From Gonatopus flavifemur (Eukaryota > Arthropoda > Insecta > Hymenoptera > Dryinidae), in NCBI GenBank assembly GCA_018340375.1, contig JAFFJZ010000029.1, forward strand, positions 1,612,001 to 1,676,000: 64,000 nt of DNA, written 5' to 3'. Positions 22,030 through 32,853 of this stretch are shown here, in pieces; within the stretch, counting starts at the first letter, position 1, and every line of letters starts with the position of its first letter. The notes under the pieces are model-generated. The model was not told the origin of the DNA. It ran no database searches and was given only the letters and a program-made list of their open reading frames with translations. The position numbers and the translations under genes are program-made.

Positions 22030-22585
22030 CACTGATCTCTAATATACACTGGATAGCGGATACAGGACTTCGCAATATAAGACTTCTGTGAGTAATTGAA
22101 CGTGATAGAAGACTCTGGAGCCGCCATTTGTTTGTGGGTTGAATGGTTAATTTTGGTGGTAAATTTGAATGCTATCGAAGTATTTTGTGCAGTATATCAA
22201 TATTAATCCAATCCTAATACCCAATATTGTGTAACATGATGGGAAATTCGGAAAAATCATGATTGATTATAGTTTGAATGATTTGGAACGTTTTTATAGT
22301 TGAAAATATACATTTTTTTGTCAAATTCACAAAAACTCAACAATAAGCAGAATCTTATGCTTGTTTGTATTATGAACTAAAATTTAGATGACATGGGAAA
22401 GGATAGTGACAAATTTTTCAATTACGTGAAAATATAATGTAGATTTTGTTGGAAATACGTTGATACAGTTCAAATTTACCGCGAAAAAATGACCATTCAT
22501 CCCACAACAAAATGGCGGATCAAGTCTTCAATTCGTCACAAGAAATTTTTAGTATCCGCTATCCAGTGTATAATAGAGATCAGTG
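22030..22585. mobile_element. P-element-derived MITE
   Basis: A 556-bp element with the same end sequence as the P element (CACTGATCTCTAATATACAC left, CACTGATCTCTATTATACAC right on the minus strand). It is flanked by an exact 8-bp duplication AAGATACT (22022-22029 and 22586-22593), the P-element size. Inverted similarity goes inward to a CCGCCATTTGTTTGTGGG block. No coding capacity, so any movement must depend on a transposase supplied elsewhere, such as relatives of the 4547-9572 gene. Confidence 0.88.
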
Positions 22586-22911
22586 AAGATACTCCGTTTC
22601 TTACGTGTCGTAAACTATGTAAAATACTTAGAAGTATATTACGTGCCAACCCTGACGAAGACCTGTTATCCTTGAGGCGATTTCCAATGCTACAAAGATT
22701 TATTCTGTCTCTTTTTCTTTCTTCGAACGCCCAATAGTAGATCATTTGTTCTGTCTTTCTTTCTTCGAATGTCCAATAGTGGATCATTTGTTCATTAGTA
22801 TGTAAAATATAATAACTTATAATAAGGTGCTTCCAATATTGTCCAAATGGTTTGTCAGTCTTTTGTAACCTGTACAATGATTGGTAGATAAATTTTTTTC
22901 CCTATAGAGTA

Positions 22912-22968
22912 TATACATTGTAAATACGTAAATGAATATCACCTGTCAATGAGGCGATGTGTTGATAG
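22912..22968. repeat. First copy of a 137-bp tandem repeat, split by hAT
   Basis: TGTAAATACG...CCTGTCAATGAGGCGATG is repeated at about 26134-26184. The hAT element at 22969 is inserted into the first copy, which continues at 26040. The last 8 bases GTTGATAG are the target duplication. Confidence 0.7.
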
Positions 22969-23594
22969 CAGGGTTGCCAACTTGGGGGTTTTCCCCCTAG
23001 ATTTGGGGGGAAATCATGTGCTCAGGGGTTTTTTTGGGGGGTTGGGTTTGTCAGGGGTTTTTTTTAGGGGGAGAATTTTTCCTTATGGGGGATTTTGGGG
23101 GAAAGAAAAATTGAGCGTTTTTGATTTTTTCATTTGAAATTTTCAAATTGTAAATACTGTTGGCTATCAACTTATTTTACGATGATCTCGTGATATCTCA
23201 ATTGCTCCAATAGGTGAATTAAAAATCTTTTGTACACAGTGAAAAACACTTCCAATCGATCGTCTATCTCGTCGTTTTGATGGAATAAACAAAGACACAA
23301 GTACACTCGCACCTCTCTCTCATCAAACGCGATTTCATTGCCGCGCTCACTCCACTATGTATTGAATTCAATGGTTTCTGCCGTTTCTGGCCAACAAAGG
23401 TATTACCCTCTTTCGTTCGTCAAACACAAACCGACAGATTCTCTACGATTCCCATAGAAGGCATGATTAGATAATTGAAACAATTCTTGATTTCGTTTGA
23501 AAATAATATATTATATGGATTTTTAAATGAGAAAACTTTTACTTAGTGTACCGTGTATGTCATCGATCCATTGATATACGTGCATAGATCAAAG

Positions 23595-23667
23595 ATGCCA
23601 AAAGAAAAAAATAAAATCTATTTACAAAAATATACCAAAGCGTGGGAGACTGACCCTCAACTCAAAG
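23595..23667 (+). CDS. hAT transposase exon 1 (candidate)
   Basis: An ATG opens a 24-codon frame, MPKEKNKIYLQKYTKAWETDPQLK, followed by a GT donor (AAAG|GTTTGT). The text matches the start of ZBED/SCAND3-like hAT transposases, just before the BED zinc finger. The finger is not found between here and 23747, so the exon carrying it appears to have been deleted. Confidence 0.55.
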
Positions 23668-23746
23668 GTTTGTAAAAATATTTTTCCTATTGATTAAATG
23701 AGTAATACTCGATATTTCTTCAATGTAATTTGTACTTGGTCCGTGT

Positions 23747-25324
23747 ATGTTGAGAGAATTAATCAAAGAAGTTCAGGATAGTCCTTATTCAATAATTATA
23801 GATGAAAGCACAGACACTTCAACAGATAAAGTACTGTGCATTATGTTAAGATTCTTTTCTATACGCAAAAAAGAAGTGGTTACAACGTTCTACAGAATTT
23901 TGAAAGTATTTGACGCTGATGCGAAGAGTATGCATCAAGCAATAAAGAATCAATTGGAACAAGACGGACTAAAAATTCAAAATATGGTTGGTATTGGAGT
24001 CGATGGAGCGAATGTGATGGTGGGCAAACACAATTCAGTCACTTCTTTGTTTAAAAATGAAATTAGCGATCTAATCACCGTCAAGTGTGTATGCCATTCG
24101 CTTCACTTGTGTGCTGAGAAAGCGTCGAATGTATTGCCGCGTCAACTAGAATTTTTGGTGAGAGAAACCCACAATTGGTTTTCATATAGCCCAAAACGGT
24201 TGGAAAAGTATAGAGATTTGTATGAAACCATCAATGGAAATCGTAATCCAAAAAAAATTCAAGGCCTTTCTGGTACTCGTTGGTTGGCACGATATGAAGC
24301 AATAAACACCATCATTCAGCAATGGGACGAATTAAAATTACTTTTTTCTATCGCCAAACATGAAGACAGGTGTTTTATGGCAGAACAGCTATATGAGATT
24401 CTGATAAGACCACAATATAAAGCTCTGCTGATTTTTTTAAAAACTGAACTGAAGACCATCACACAATTGAATTTAATGTTTCAAAGTGACTATATTGAGC
24501 CCACCAAATTATTTGAGGACTTATTTTTGGCATACAAAAATTTATTACAAAGAATTGTAGTACCATCTCAGCTACAAAAAGTACGCGATAGCGAGTTGGT
24601 TGATTTCAACTTCCAATCACATTTAATACATCCAGCGGCCATGTATTTTGGGTTCGACTTCCATACTTTCTCATCACAAATTCCTGAAACAGAACTGCTA
24701 AATATTAAACACAGATGCCATAACTTCCTATGTGTTCTTGCTGAAGAAATTCAAAAACGATTACCTGATAATTTATGTATTTTAAAAATGATGGCGGACT
24801 TGCATCCTAAAATTGCTTTATCTCAGGTAAAACCAAGTTTGAAAAATATTTTAGCAGAGTTCCAGCGCACTGAGCTATACGGTGATAAAAACGAAGTGGA
24901 TTTAGAGTGGCAACAACTTCAAAATAAAACATGGACTAATGCAAACGATGCGGTTACATTTTATTCTGAAGTATTTGAAGATTGTGATTCCGCAGGGCAT
25001 AAACGATTTTCAAATTTAGCAAAATTTGCGATGGCAATACTGACGATACCGATTTCAAATGCAAATGTTGAACGAGCTTTTTCGATTTATAATATTATTA
25101 AAAATAAATTGCGGAATCGACTTTCTATAGAATTACTTCAAAATATTATGATGACAAGGTTCACTCTGAAGCGCGAATATGGTTCATGCGTGAATTTCAA
25201 ACCTTCTGCAGATATGATCAAATTATTTACCATCGATATGTATGATCATAAACAAACAGAAGTGAGAAATAATACTCATAACAATGCTGATATGAAGGAA
25301 ATTTTAGAAATTTTTGAGGATTAA
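23747..25324 (+). CDS. hAT transposase catalytic and dimerisation domains
   Basis: A 525-codon open frame with no internal stop. It shows the RNase H-like hAT core: first Asp in SIIIDESTD (about residue 18), second Asp in GIGVDGANVMVG (about 84), then CVCHSLHL and LSGTRWLARYEA. The C-terminal hAT dimerisation motif is SNANVERAFSIYNIIKNKLRNRL (about 440-465). The family is the ZBED/ZMYM6-like hAT group. Full proteins of that group are usually longer by a BED finger and part of the N-terminal domain, so this one is truncated. The first methionine may be internal, because the reading begins right at the catalytic domain. The intact frame suggests decay started recently. Confidence 0.88.
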   Translation: MLRELIKEVQDSPYSIIIDESTDTSTDKVLCIMLRFFSIRKKEVVTTFYRILKVFDADAKSMHQAIKNQLEQDGLKIQNMVGIGVDGANVMVGKHNSVTSLFKNEISDLITVKCVCHSLHLCAEKASNVLPRQLEFLVRETHNWFSYSPKRLEKYRDLYETINGNRNPKKIQGLSGTRWLARYEAINTIIQQWDELKLLFSIAKHEDRCFMAEQLYEILIRPQYKALLIFLKTELKTITQLNLMFQSDYIEPTKLFEDLFLAYKNLLQRIVVPSQLQKVRDSELVDFNFQSHLIHPAAMYFGFDFHTFSSQIPETELLNIKHRCHNFLCVLAEEIQKRLPDNLCILKMMADLHPKIALSQVKPSLKNILAEFQRTELYGDKNEVDLEWQQLQNKTWTNANDAVTFYSEVFEDCDSAGHKRFSNLAKFAMAILTIPISNANVERAFSIYNIIKNKLRNRLSIELLQNIMMTRFTLKREYGSCVNFKPSADMIKLFTIDMYDHKQTEVRNNTHNNADMKEILEIFED

Positions 25325-26039
25325 TAATTCTGAAATGAATATTCATATTATCAATTAATATTCATCTATTAACTAAACCTAATTTATAATTCAAAAATAT
25401 CTTGGAATTAAATCATTTAATTTAAATGGAACTTTGATATCATTTATAACTTGCAGTTATAATAAATACGTTTTTTTACATCTATTATAATTATCTATCA
25501 TAATTTGAATTATCTTAATCCTTCTAACTCCCACCCAAAAAATCATATTCTAAAAATTAGAATCCACTCTATAATATCTTCCTCCTAATATAAGTGGAAA
25601 TTCTTCTGTCATTTAGAAGAACTCCCACATCGATCCTCTAAAACTGAGAGGAATTTGCACTAGCCTCATATTTTAGAGGATTATTCTTAATTCTGGTATA
25701 TGATTTTGTCAGTGCCCTTCTCCTTTATTTGGTATAATAATCATTCCTTTAGGCTGACCTCCCACGAGCCGGAATGAAAATTGAACCAATGCACAGTCGT
25801 TAATAGATTTCTTGTAGATCGCTCCGAAATAAATTGTAAACTGGCTTAAAGTAATTACGCCGGAACAAATGCCGGTCCATGGGAAGCTAGCCTTAGTCGG
25901 TGGAAGCTAAAAAAACACCCCGAATAAAAAATCTGTTAAGGGGTTTTTTTAGGGGCATTAAAAATCGATTTAGGGGTTTTTTTAGGGGGAATTGAAAACC
26001 GAGTTAGGGGGTATATGCTCGAACAGGTTGGCAACCCTG
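25325..26039. other. 3' non-coding region of the hAT element
   Basis: AT-rich, with no gene. The last 200 bases carry the G-rich subterminal repeats and the right terminal repeat. A short stretch around 25600-25690 contains paired TCCTCTAAAA/TTTTAGAGGA sequence that could fold. Confidence 0.5.
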
Positions 26040-26260
26040 GTTGATAGGTTATTAAAATATTAAAAGAATAATTAAAAGATGAATGAATTACAGGTGACTA
26101 CATTATTATTACAGATTACTACAGGTTTATACATTGTAAATACGTGAACAAATATAACCTGTCAATGAGGCGATGTGTTGATAGGTTATTAAAATATTAA
26201 AAGAATAATTAAATTACAGGTGACTACATTATTACAGATTACTACAGGTTATTCAGAACA
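26040..26260. repeat. 137-bp tandem repeat after the hAT insertion
   Basis: GTTGATAGGTTATTAAAATA and the following ACAGGTGACTACATTATT recur at 26177 with a 137-base spacing, the second unit lacking a few short pieces. It continues the split first copy at 22912-22968. Confidence 0.75.
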
Positions 26261-26467
26261 ATGGAACATAAATAAACAACTTGAAATTATATATACTCTT
26301 ATATATTACTTCAAAAAATTCATGAATTAATGAATGAATAAATGATGAAGAGGTTATTTGTAAAAAAAACAGAAAAAGTTTGAGAAAGGTATAAATAAAT
26401 CTATTTGCTACATTCAGAAAATTGGAATATACACAGGTAAGCTCTGTATGATGGATTATTCATAAAA

Positions 26468-27045
26468 TGCAAGATTCCTTTACAGGCAAAAGCATAGCGG
26501 ATATATCATAATCCGTGACGGATAGTTTGCTACTGGTGGTTCTAACCGGAACCAGAGACGAATCATAGAAAATCATACAAGGTTTAGTCATGGAAAATAA
26601 TTCAAGTTTATAAATTCTGAGGCGAGAGCATATCGGATACATCATAATTCCTTCATGGACAGTCCGCTATTGTCCTATCCTCCTACTGGAGTCGTTGGCA
26701 GATGATCGAATGGATCATACGGAGTATGCTCAAGGGGAATGATTCAAATTGATTCGCAATCATTCTATAGGCCAGAACATAACGGATATATCATAACTCC
26801 TGATGGACAGCCAGCTACTGTCAATTTCTCCAATTAGGATCGTAGACAATTGATGGAAAAGATCATACCGAGCTTGCTTGAGAAGTATTCAAGTTTATTC
26901 GCTATTTCTTTACAGGTAAAATTATAGTGGATATACCATACCCTTGATGGACAGGCCACTGATCTATACTATTTCCCAATAGAATCATGAGCAAATAATG
27001 AAACAGATGATATTGAGCCTGCTCCGAGAGGAGTGAATGAATTTT
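26468..27045. repeat. Diverged tandem repeat, four units of 135-149 bp
   Basis: Each unit contains a GCGGATATATCATAA-like core followed by TGATGGACAG; cores are at about 26498, 26633, 26782 and 26927. The units are clearly related but diverged. No coding frame runs through them. Confidence 0.7.
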
Positions 27046-27639
27046 CATTGTCATTGTCCTCCCTGCATACCCTGATCGACAATGACTATACTTAAGCTCA
27101 ACTAAATAACTAAGCTCTCAAATCACTGTTCCAAATCTTTTTCATCTCTCTTCAGAGAGAAAACCATAAAGAGATGTCTGGTATGAAAAGGTACGTTTAA
27201 TATAATGTTATTGTCTTTGTAGTTTTGATGAAGAGCATTATCTAATGGAACAGTCCATTGAATCTAACCAAATTTGATTAAGAATCAGACATCAATCAAC
27301 TACATTGACTACAACAACAACAACATGAACTGCATTCTACTGCATTGACTTAAACTAGAACATTGTACAAGATTCAGTAGGTTTCTTTGACAAAGGCTGT
27401 TATCGGATTCTTGAATATAAATGAAATTGATAGTATTGGTAGCTAACATACAGATCTACGGTATATTTGCTTTATTTTGTTTCATCTTCATCCACCTGTG
27501 ATGGTATTCGATGAATCTAATAATAGTATCGGATAGATCTGTGATATATTCACTGCACTCTTGCCTTCGCTTCACTCGACTAAGAGGCCACTAAATGGAA
27601 TTGATAGTGACAGCTATCGTCTAGCTAAATAACTAGCGT

Positions 27640-28770
27640 ACAAATTTATGATTCGTCTGCTTCATTTCTGCTTTGTCTCCATCCACTTGTGATTCTACTC
27701 CGAGAAACTGATGAGTCCAGTATGTCGTCAAGATCTGTGGCATATCTGCTGTGCTTTTGCCTCTAGACAAATCGTTTTGTTGAATTAATAGTTTTGATTT
27801 AAAATATTTGATATACTTCAATGTAACTACAGTGCCTGGAGACCAACTTGAACCTTCAACGTTTTTCAAACTTCTTATATCTCATTGAGGTTGTGTCATG
27901 AACTTCTCATTCTAAAAATTTTTATACTGCATTGGCGTTTTTGAATGATTCCACGTTCTGATTATATTTGATATTTGATGAATTCCACTTTCTGATTATA
28001 AGCGATGATTCAGTTGTTGATTCGTTACATAATCTTTAATCATCCGTTTCATGCCATTCATTATCAATTGAATCCACTTTATAATCTGTAGTTTATCCAT
28101 TCAATACAAAATTGCCTATGAAATTGCCTAAATGAAATGGATAGTGGTGGTGGACGACGTACAGATCGAATGGTATATTTTCGTCGTTTTTGTCTTTCTT
28201 CATTGGCCTGATACTTTCTTGACCAAGAGTTGTTATCGGATTGCTTGAGTAGTATCACAGGTGTATAAGAGAACACGAAAAAGAAGCAAATATACCATAG
28301 ACCTGTACGTCGTCTACCACCACTATCAATTTCATAGGCGGTCTTGGGGAAATTTTGTATTGAATGTATGAATTACAGATTACAAAGTGGATTCAATTGA
28401 TAATGAATGGCATGAAATGGATGATTAAAGATTATGTAATGAATCAATAACTGAATCATCACTTATAATCAGAAAGGGGAATTCATCAAAAAACCCCAAT
28501 GAAATATAAAAAGTTTTCAGAGAGTGAAGTTCATGACAAAACCTCAAAGAGATGTGAATAGTTTGACCAACGGTAGAAGTTGAAGTTGGTCTCCAGTTAC
28601 TTTAGTCACACTGAAGTATATCAAAGCGATTTTTTCAAAGGCGAAAACACAGTAGATATGCCACAGATTCTTACAACATGCTGGGCTCATCATTTCCTTG
28701 GAGTAGAATCATAGGTGGCTGGAGACGAAGCAGAAATGAAGCAGACGTATCACAAATTTGTATGCTAGCT
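27640..28770. repeat. Diverged large inverted repeat
   Basis: The left half (27640-28215) and right half (28260-28770) are inverted copies around an axis near 28240. Paired landmarks are TGGAGACCAACTT against AAGTTGGTCTCCA, GATTCTACTCC against GGAGTAGAATC, and GTGGTGGACGACGTACAG against TGTACGTCGTCTACCACCAC. Weaker pairing extends outward to about 27410 and 28970. No gene lies inside and no terminal repeats or target duplication were resolved. Confidence 0.7.
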
Positions 28771-28979
28771 ATTGTCACTGTCAATCTCATTTGGTGACCT
28801 CATAGTCGAACGAAGAAAAGGCAAAAGTGCAGTGGATATATCACAGATCTATCCGATGATGGTATCAGATTCTTTGCGTAGTGTTTCAGGGGGATGAGAA
28901 AGAAACAAAATGAAGTGAATATACCATAGATCTGTGAGTTTGCTATCACCACTATCAATTGGCATTACAGATTACAAAG

Positions 28980-30160
28980 TGGATTCAATTGATAATGAAT
29001 CCCTAGATTCTTCGAGTAGAATTACAGGTGGATGAAGGAAAAACAGGCAAGATGCAGATATATCATATATCTGTATAAAAGCAGTGCCAACCACAAAAAT
29101 CCAAATTGCATGACACTTTTATAAAGTTATAGCCGTTGTTTTTCATCAGGGAAGAAGTATTTCCGAAGGTAACTTTACGTGCATGTTACGAAGTAAAGGT
29201 ACAAAGTGGATATTTATTCATGATCTGCGAGTTGAAGAACGAAATTGGCCACGTAATGCTAAAGACTCATACATTTCTTCAAAAGTATAATAAAAGTAAA
29301 ACATATATTTCTTCAAAAAGCAATAATTTCACTTGCTCATCAAATAACAATTCAATTACTATAATCTTCTATAGGTGATTTTGAAGAACATCGTATACGT
29401 TTATAATACCACAGCCGACTAAATATTCTTGAAGAATTTTTCAAAATGATTTTGATGGATATTTCACAAAATTCTAAAAAATTTCTTGTACAGTACTGAA
29501 AAATGCTCTTGACCAGATATTTTGAAGATATCTCTTTTTGTTGCATGATAAATGAATATTTGACATCTCTTTAAGATACTCTTTAAAATAATCCTAAAGA
29601 GTCATTGAAACATATTTGCTGGGAAACTATTTTCAACTTCATGCCAAATGGTACAAATTCTCGTTTTATCAAAAAAATTTCTGTTGGGTACCTTAAACAT
29701 ATTGTGTGCAAGTTTTCTCTGTTCGTAAAATCTGTTTTGTTTCGTTTTCCTAACAATCATATTTTAAAAACAATGGGAATTCTTGCACAATACATGTTTA
29801 AAACAAAATCGTGGGCTGCTTTGAGCGCCAACTTATCGGTCAATTAATATTTACTTTTCGGAATCCTGCACATATGTATTGATTTATGGGAATTCACTTT
29901 TCTTTCCTCCTGTTCTTCATTCTTTATGTCGATTATCTATTGCTGTCCAATGATGAGATGACTGATGGAAACCCAAGTGAGTTTTTCATATCACAAATGA
30001 TCTGAGGACATTTTCTTCATCGCTACGATCGCTATTAAATTAGACATGAGCATTCGAATTTTATTTATGTTCAGTTAAGGACACATCCAGAAAAAGAAGT
30101 GAAATCCCAATAAAAAAACTTCAAAAAAGTAAAAAAATCACGCCAAGTACATGAAAATGC
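28980..30160. other. No recognisable gene
   Basis: AT-rich sequence with two plus-strand frames of 80 codons (29136-29378, 29605-29847) that show no motif and no partner exons that I recognise. Confidence 0.3.
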
Positions 30161-31636
30161 GGTCAATCCTAAAAAAAATCTGAAAATACATTCAAACGAA
30201 AATTCTCCTACAATAAGAATTTCGATAAGATACAAAAGGATATGCTTCACTTGAAAAAAAAAGATGTGAAATCAATATGAGCTGCCAAGTACATTCGGTT
30301 ATTCAAATGGTATGTAAACGATTTCTTGTATATTGTAACTTCAGTTTGTTTAAATTGTATTCAAAGCGATTTATGATTGTATTGAATTAACAATATATAG
30401 TGAGGTGAAACAAAAATTAGGTTCAACCATTTGACATACTACCCGAAGGGAACATGAAGCTCCGACGAACGTTCAGAATAGATCATGATAGATCAGACTG
30501 AAGCTCCGTTGGAGCTCAAGTTTAGATTCGGAAACGTTCGACGAAGGTCCGATGAACGTTGAAATGTCCGCTTGAAAATAGCTTGAATGAAGGTTCATAG
30601 AACGTTTATTAAAGATTCTACGAAGATTCATTCAACCTTCAGTTTTTTATGTTTCAGACGGAATTACAATTATAGTTAGAAATTCCCCAATCTTTCATTT
30701 TTTCGTGGAAAAATATACTTTGAAAAAAACTTTGATCGAAAAATTGCAACTCGAACGAACCTTTAGCAAACGTTCGATGAACGTTTTATAAACGTTCATT
30801 CAAACTATTTTCAAGTGGACATTTCAACGTTCATCGGACCTTCGTCGAACGTTTACGAATCTAAACTTGAGCTCCAACAGAGCTTCAGTCTGATCTATCA
30901 TGATCTATTCTGAACATTTGTCGGAGCTTCATGTTCCCTTCGGGTAGAAACAACTCTGACCTATTTGAAACTCAACGTGTTGATCGTTTCTAATATGTTT
31001 TGAAATTTTTCACATACCAGAAACAGCGCTAAGTTATTCCAAACCAAACGCGTTAGTCGTTCCAAATAGATTTTGAAATCCACGTCAATGCGGAACACTT
31101 GGCGCGGCCGATTACGTGAGTTTTGGGCCTCAAGTGTATTCAAACAATTCTGTTGAAAGTATGTGATCAAAACGTTGGATAATAAAATCTTCATCGGCCG
31201 CGCCAAGTGTTCCGCATTGACGTGGATTTCAAAATCTATTTGGAACGACTAACGCGTTTGGTTTGGAATAACTTAGCGCTGTTTCTGGTATGTGAAAAAT
31301 TTCAAAACATATTAGAAACGATCAACACGTTGAGTTTCAAATAGGTCAGAGTTGTTTCTAGTATGTCAAATGGTTGAACCTAATTTTTGTTTCACCTCAC
31401 TATATATTGTTAATTCAATACAATCATAAATCGCTTTGAATACAATTTAAACAAACCGAAGTTACAATATACAAGAAATCGTTTACATACCATTTGAATA
31501 ACCGAATGTACTTGGCAGCTCATATTGATTTCACATCTTTTTTTTCCAAGTGAAGCATATCCTGTTGTATCTTATCGAAATTCTTATTGTAGGAGAATTT
31601 TCGTTTGAATGTATTTTTAGATTTTTGAATTGACGG
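30161..31636. repeat. Large palindrome interrupted by a foldback
   Basis: The arms read GGTCAAT...AATACATTCAAACGAAAATT at the left and the inverted copy at the right, converging on CGGCCGCGCCAAGTG/CACTTGGCGCGGCCG near 31095-31210. The left arm holds an insertion (30442-30944) absent from the right arm. With it removed the arms are about 450 bases and match closely. The ORFs at 30961-31206 and its mirror are accidental. Outer target duplication not found. Confidence 0.8.
30442..30944. mobile_element. CCC...GGG foldback, CCCGAAGGG type, with empty site
   Basis: A 503-bp palindrome, CCCGAAGGGAACATGAAGCT at one end and its inverted copy at the other. The interior is dense in GAACGTT/AACGTTC motifs. 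It is flanked by TA on both sides. The right arm of the surrounding palindrome keeps the uninterrupted site (31345-31375), which shows a single TA there, so the TA was duplicated on insertion. Confidence 0.88.
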
Positions 31637-32090
31637 GAAGAAGAACTCGACGAGCGCTCGAACCGCGTTGCAAGTTTGATCCAAACGGTCCCGCTGGAGG
31701 TCGAAAAAAAAGTCGGAATTTTGAAAATCTGAAAATACTAGATGATAGGGCTTGGAAAATGAATACTAGTATCTGTTTACCATTTTTCTCTAGGTCACAT
31801 AGTTTTCGAGAAAAAAAATAAAAACTTCCTATTTTTTCGCACCAAAAATCAATATTTTTCAATATTAAACTCGGTCTTACTCGGTCATTTTTCGATGTAT
31901 CGAAATGAACCTTGCGGATTTCGATTCGTAAGACTTTTCCAAAGACAACAATGTGGTGGAAGTTTGTGAAAATTAATAATGAGTAAATAAATTTTTAATT
32001 CGAAGTGAAAATCACTTTTCCGATTCTTTGCATTGAAAATGTGTCGGGGGGAGTATGGGCTACAAAAAACTTCTGGCGACAAAGTTGTTC
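31637..32090. other. No recognisable gene
   Basis: AT-rich stretch between two foldbacks, with no ORF of interest and no second copy noticed. Confidence 0.3.
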
Positions 32091-32506
32091 GCTAGTATAT
32101 GGACAAACTTTGTGGAAATTGTGAGAACGATTGGACGATGAGTTTGTAAAATACAGCGATTTATTCATTAGAGCGGAACGAAAACTTTTCATGATTTTGC
32201 GTCGTTTACCCGTTGAATATTGAAATCCGTAGGATAGTATATTGTTCATCAAGGGGGAAATTTCCCACTTCTCCCCGAGGGGAACATACTATTCTTTCCC
32301 ACAACTGCAAGGAAAGTGAGAATCATCTGTTTAATTTCATATAAAATATTCATATGCATATTTCAGAACGAAAAGATAGTTTGTATTTTCCTCCCGCTGC
32401 GAGCGGAAAATATTTTCCTCCCGCTGTGACACATTCGCTTGGAATTCAGCACTTTCTCCCCTGAAAATAGGTCAGAAAACATCAACTTCCCGTGCAGGTG
32501 TGGGAA

Positions 32507-32757
32507 AAAAATGTATTCATTGGATTGGATTGGATTGGATTTCTCATCGTGAGTTTATGTTTTTTGGGTCAGAGAATCCGAATATCGAAGAATTTTTGTA
32601 AGAATAGTTATGAATTTGTTTGTTATAACTATTTGATTGGATAATGAATAAATAAACAATTGGATGACGAATTTCACAAAAATTCTCCGATATTCGGATC
32701 CTCCGACCCAAAAAACATAAACTCACGATGAGAAATCCAGTGAATACATTTTTTTCT
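32507..32757. mobile_element. Nested small foldback in the centre
   Basis: Arms of about 95 bases: AATGTATTCA...TTTCTCATCGTGAGTTTATG at the left and the inverted copy at the right, with CGAATATCGAAGAATTTTTGT pairing nearer the loop. A short GGATT repeat (32519-32541) disturbs the left arm. Not coding. Confidence 0.65.
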
Positions 32758-32853
32758 ACGAATTTCAATATTTAACGGGTAAACGACGGCAAAAACATGG
32801 AAAGTTTCCGTTCCGCTCTAATGAATAAATCGCTGTATTTAACAAACCCATCG

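Larger units (their letters stand above)
22969..26039 (+). mobile_element. hAT element, internally deleted
   Basis: It has ends CAGGGTTGCCAACTTGGGGG and, read on the minus strand, CAGGGTTGCCAACCTGTTCG, with an exact 8-bp duplication GTTGATAG (22961-22968 and 26040-26047). Subterminal regions at both ends have repeated GGGGTTTTTTTAGGGG/CCCCC-like text. Inside is a plus-strand hAT transposase gene lacking its N-terminal zinc finger. The 3.07-kb length and complete ends suggest it can still be mobilised if a transposase is supplied. Confidence 0.9.

Noticed and set aside
26468..27045. CRISPR-like array
   Set aside because: Units are 135-149 bp, diverged along their whole length and have no short constant repeat with unique spacers; the sequence is eukaryotic.
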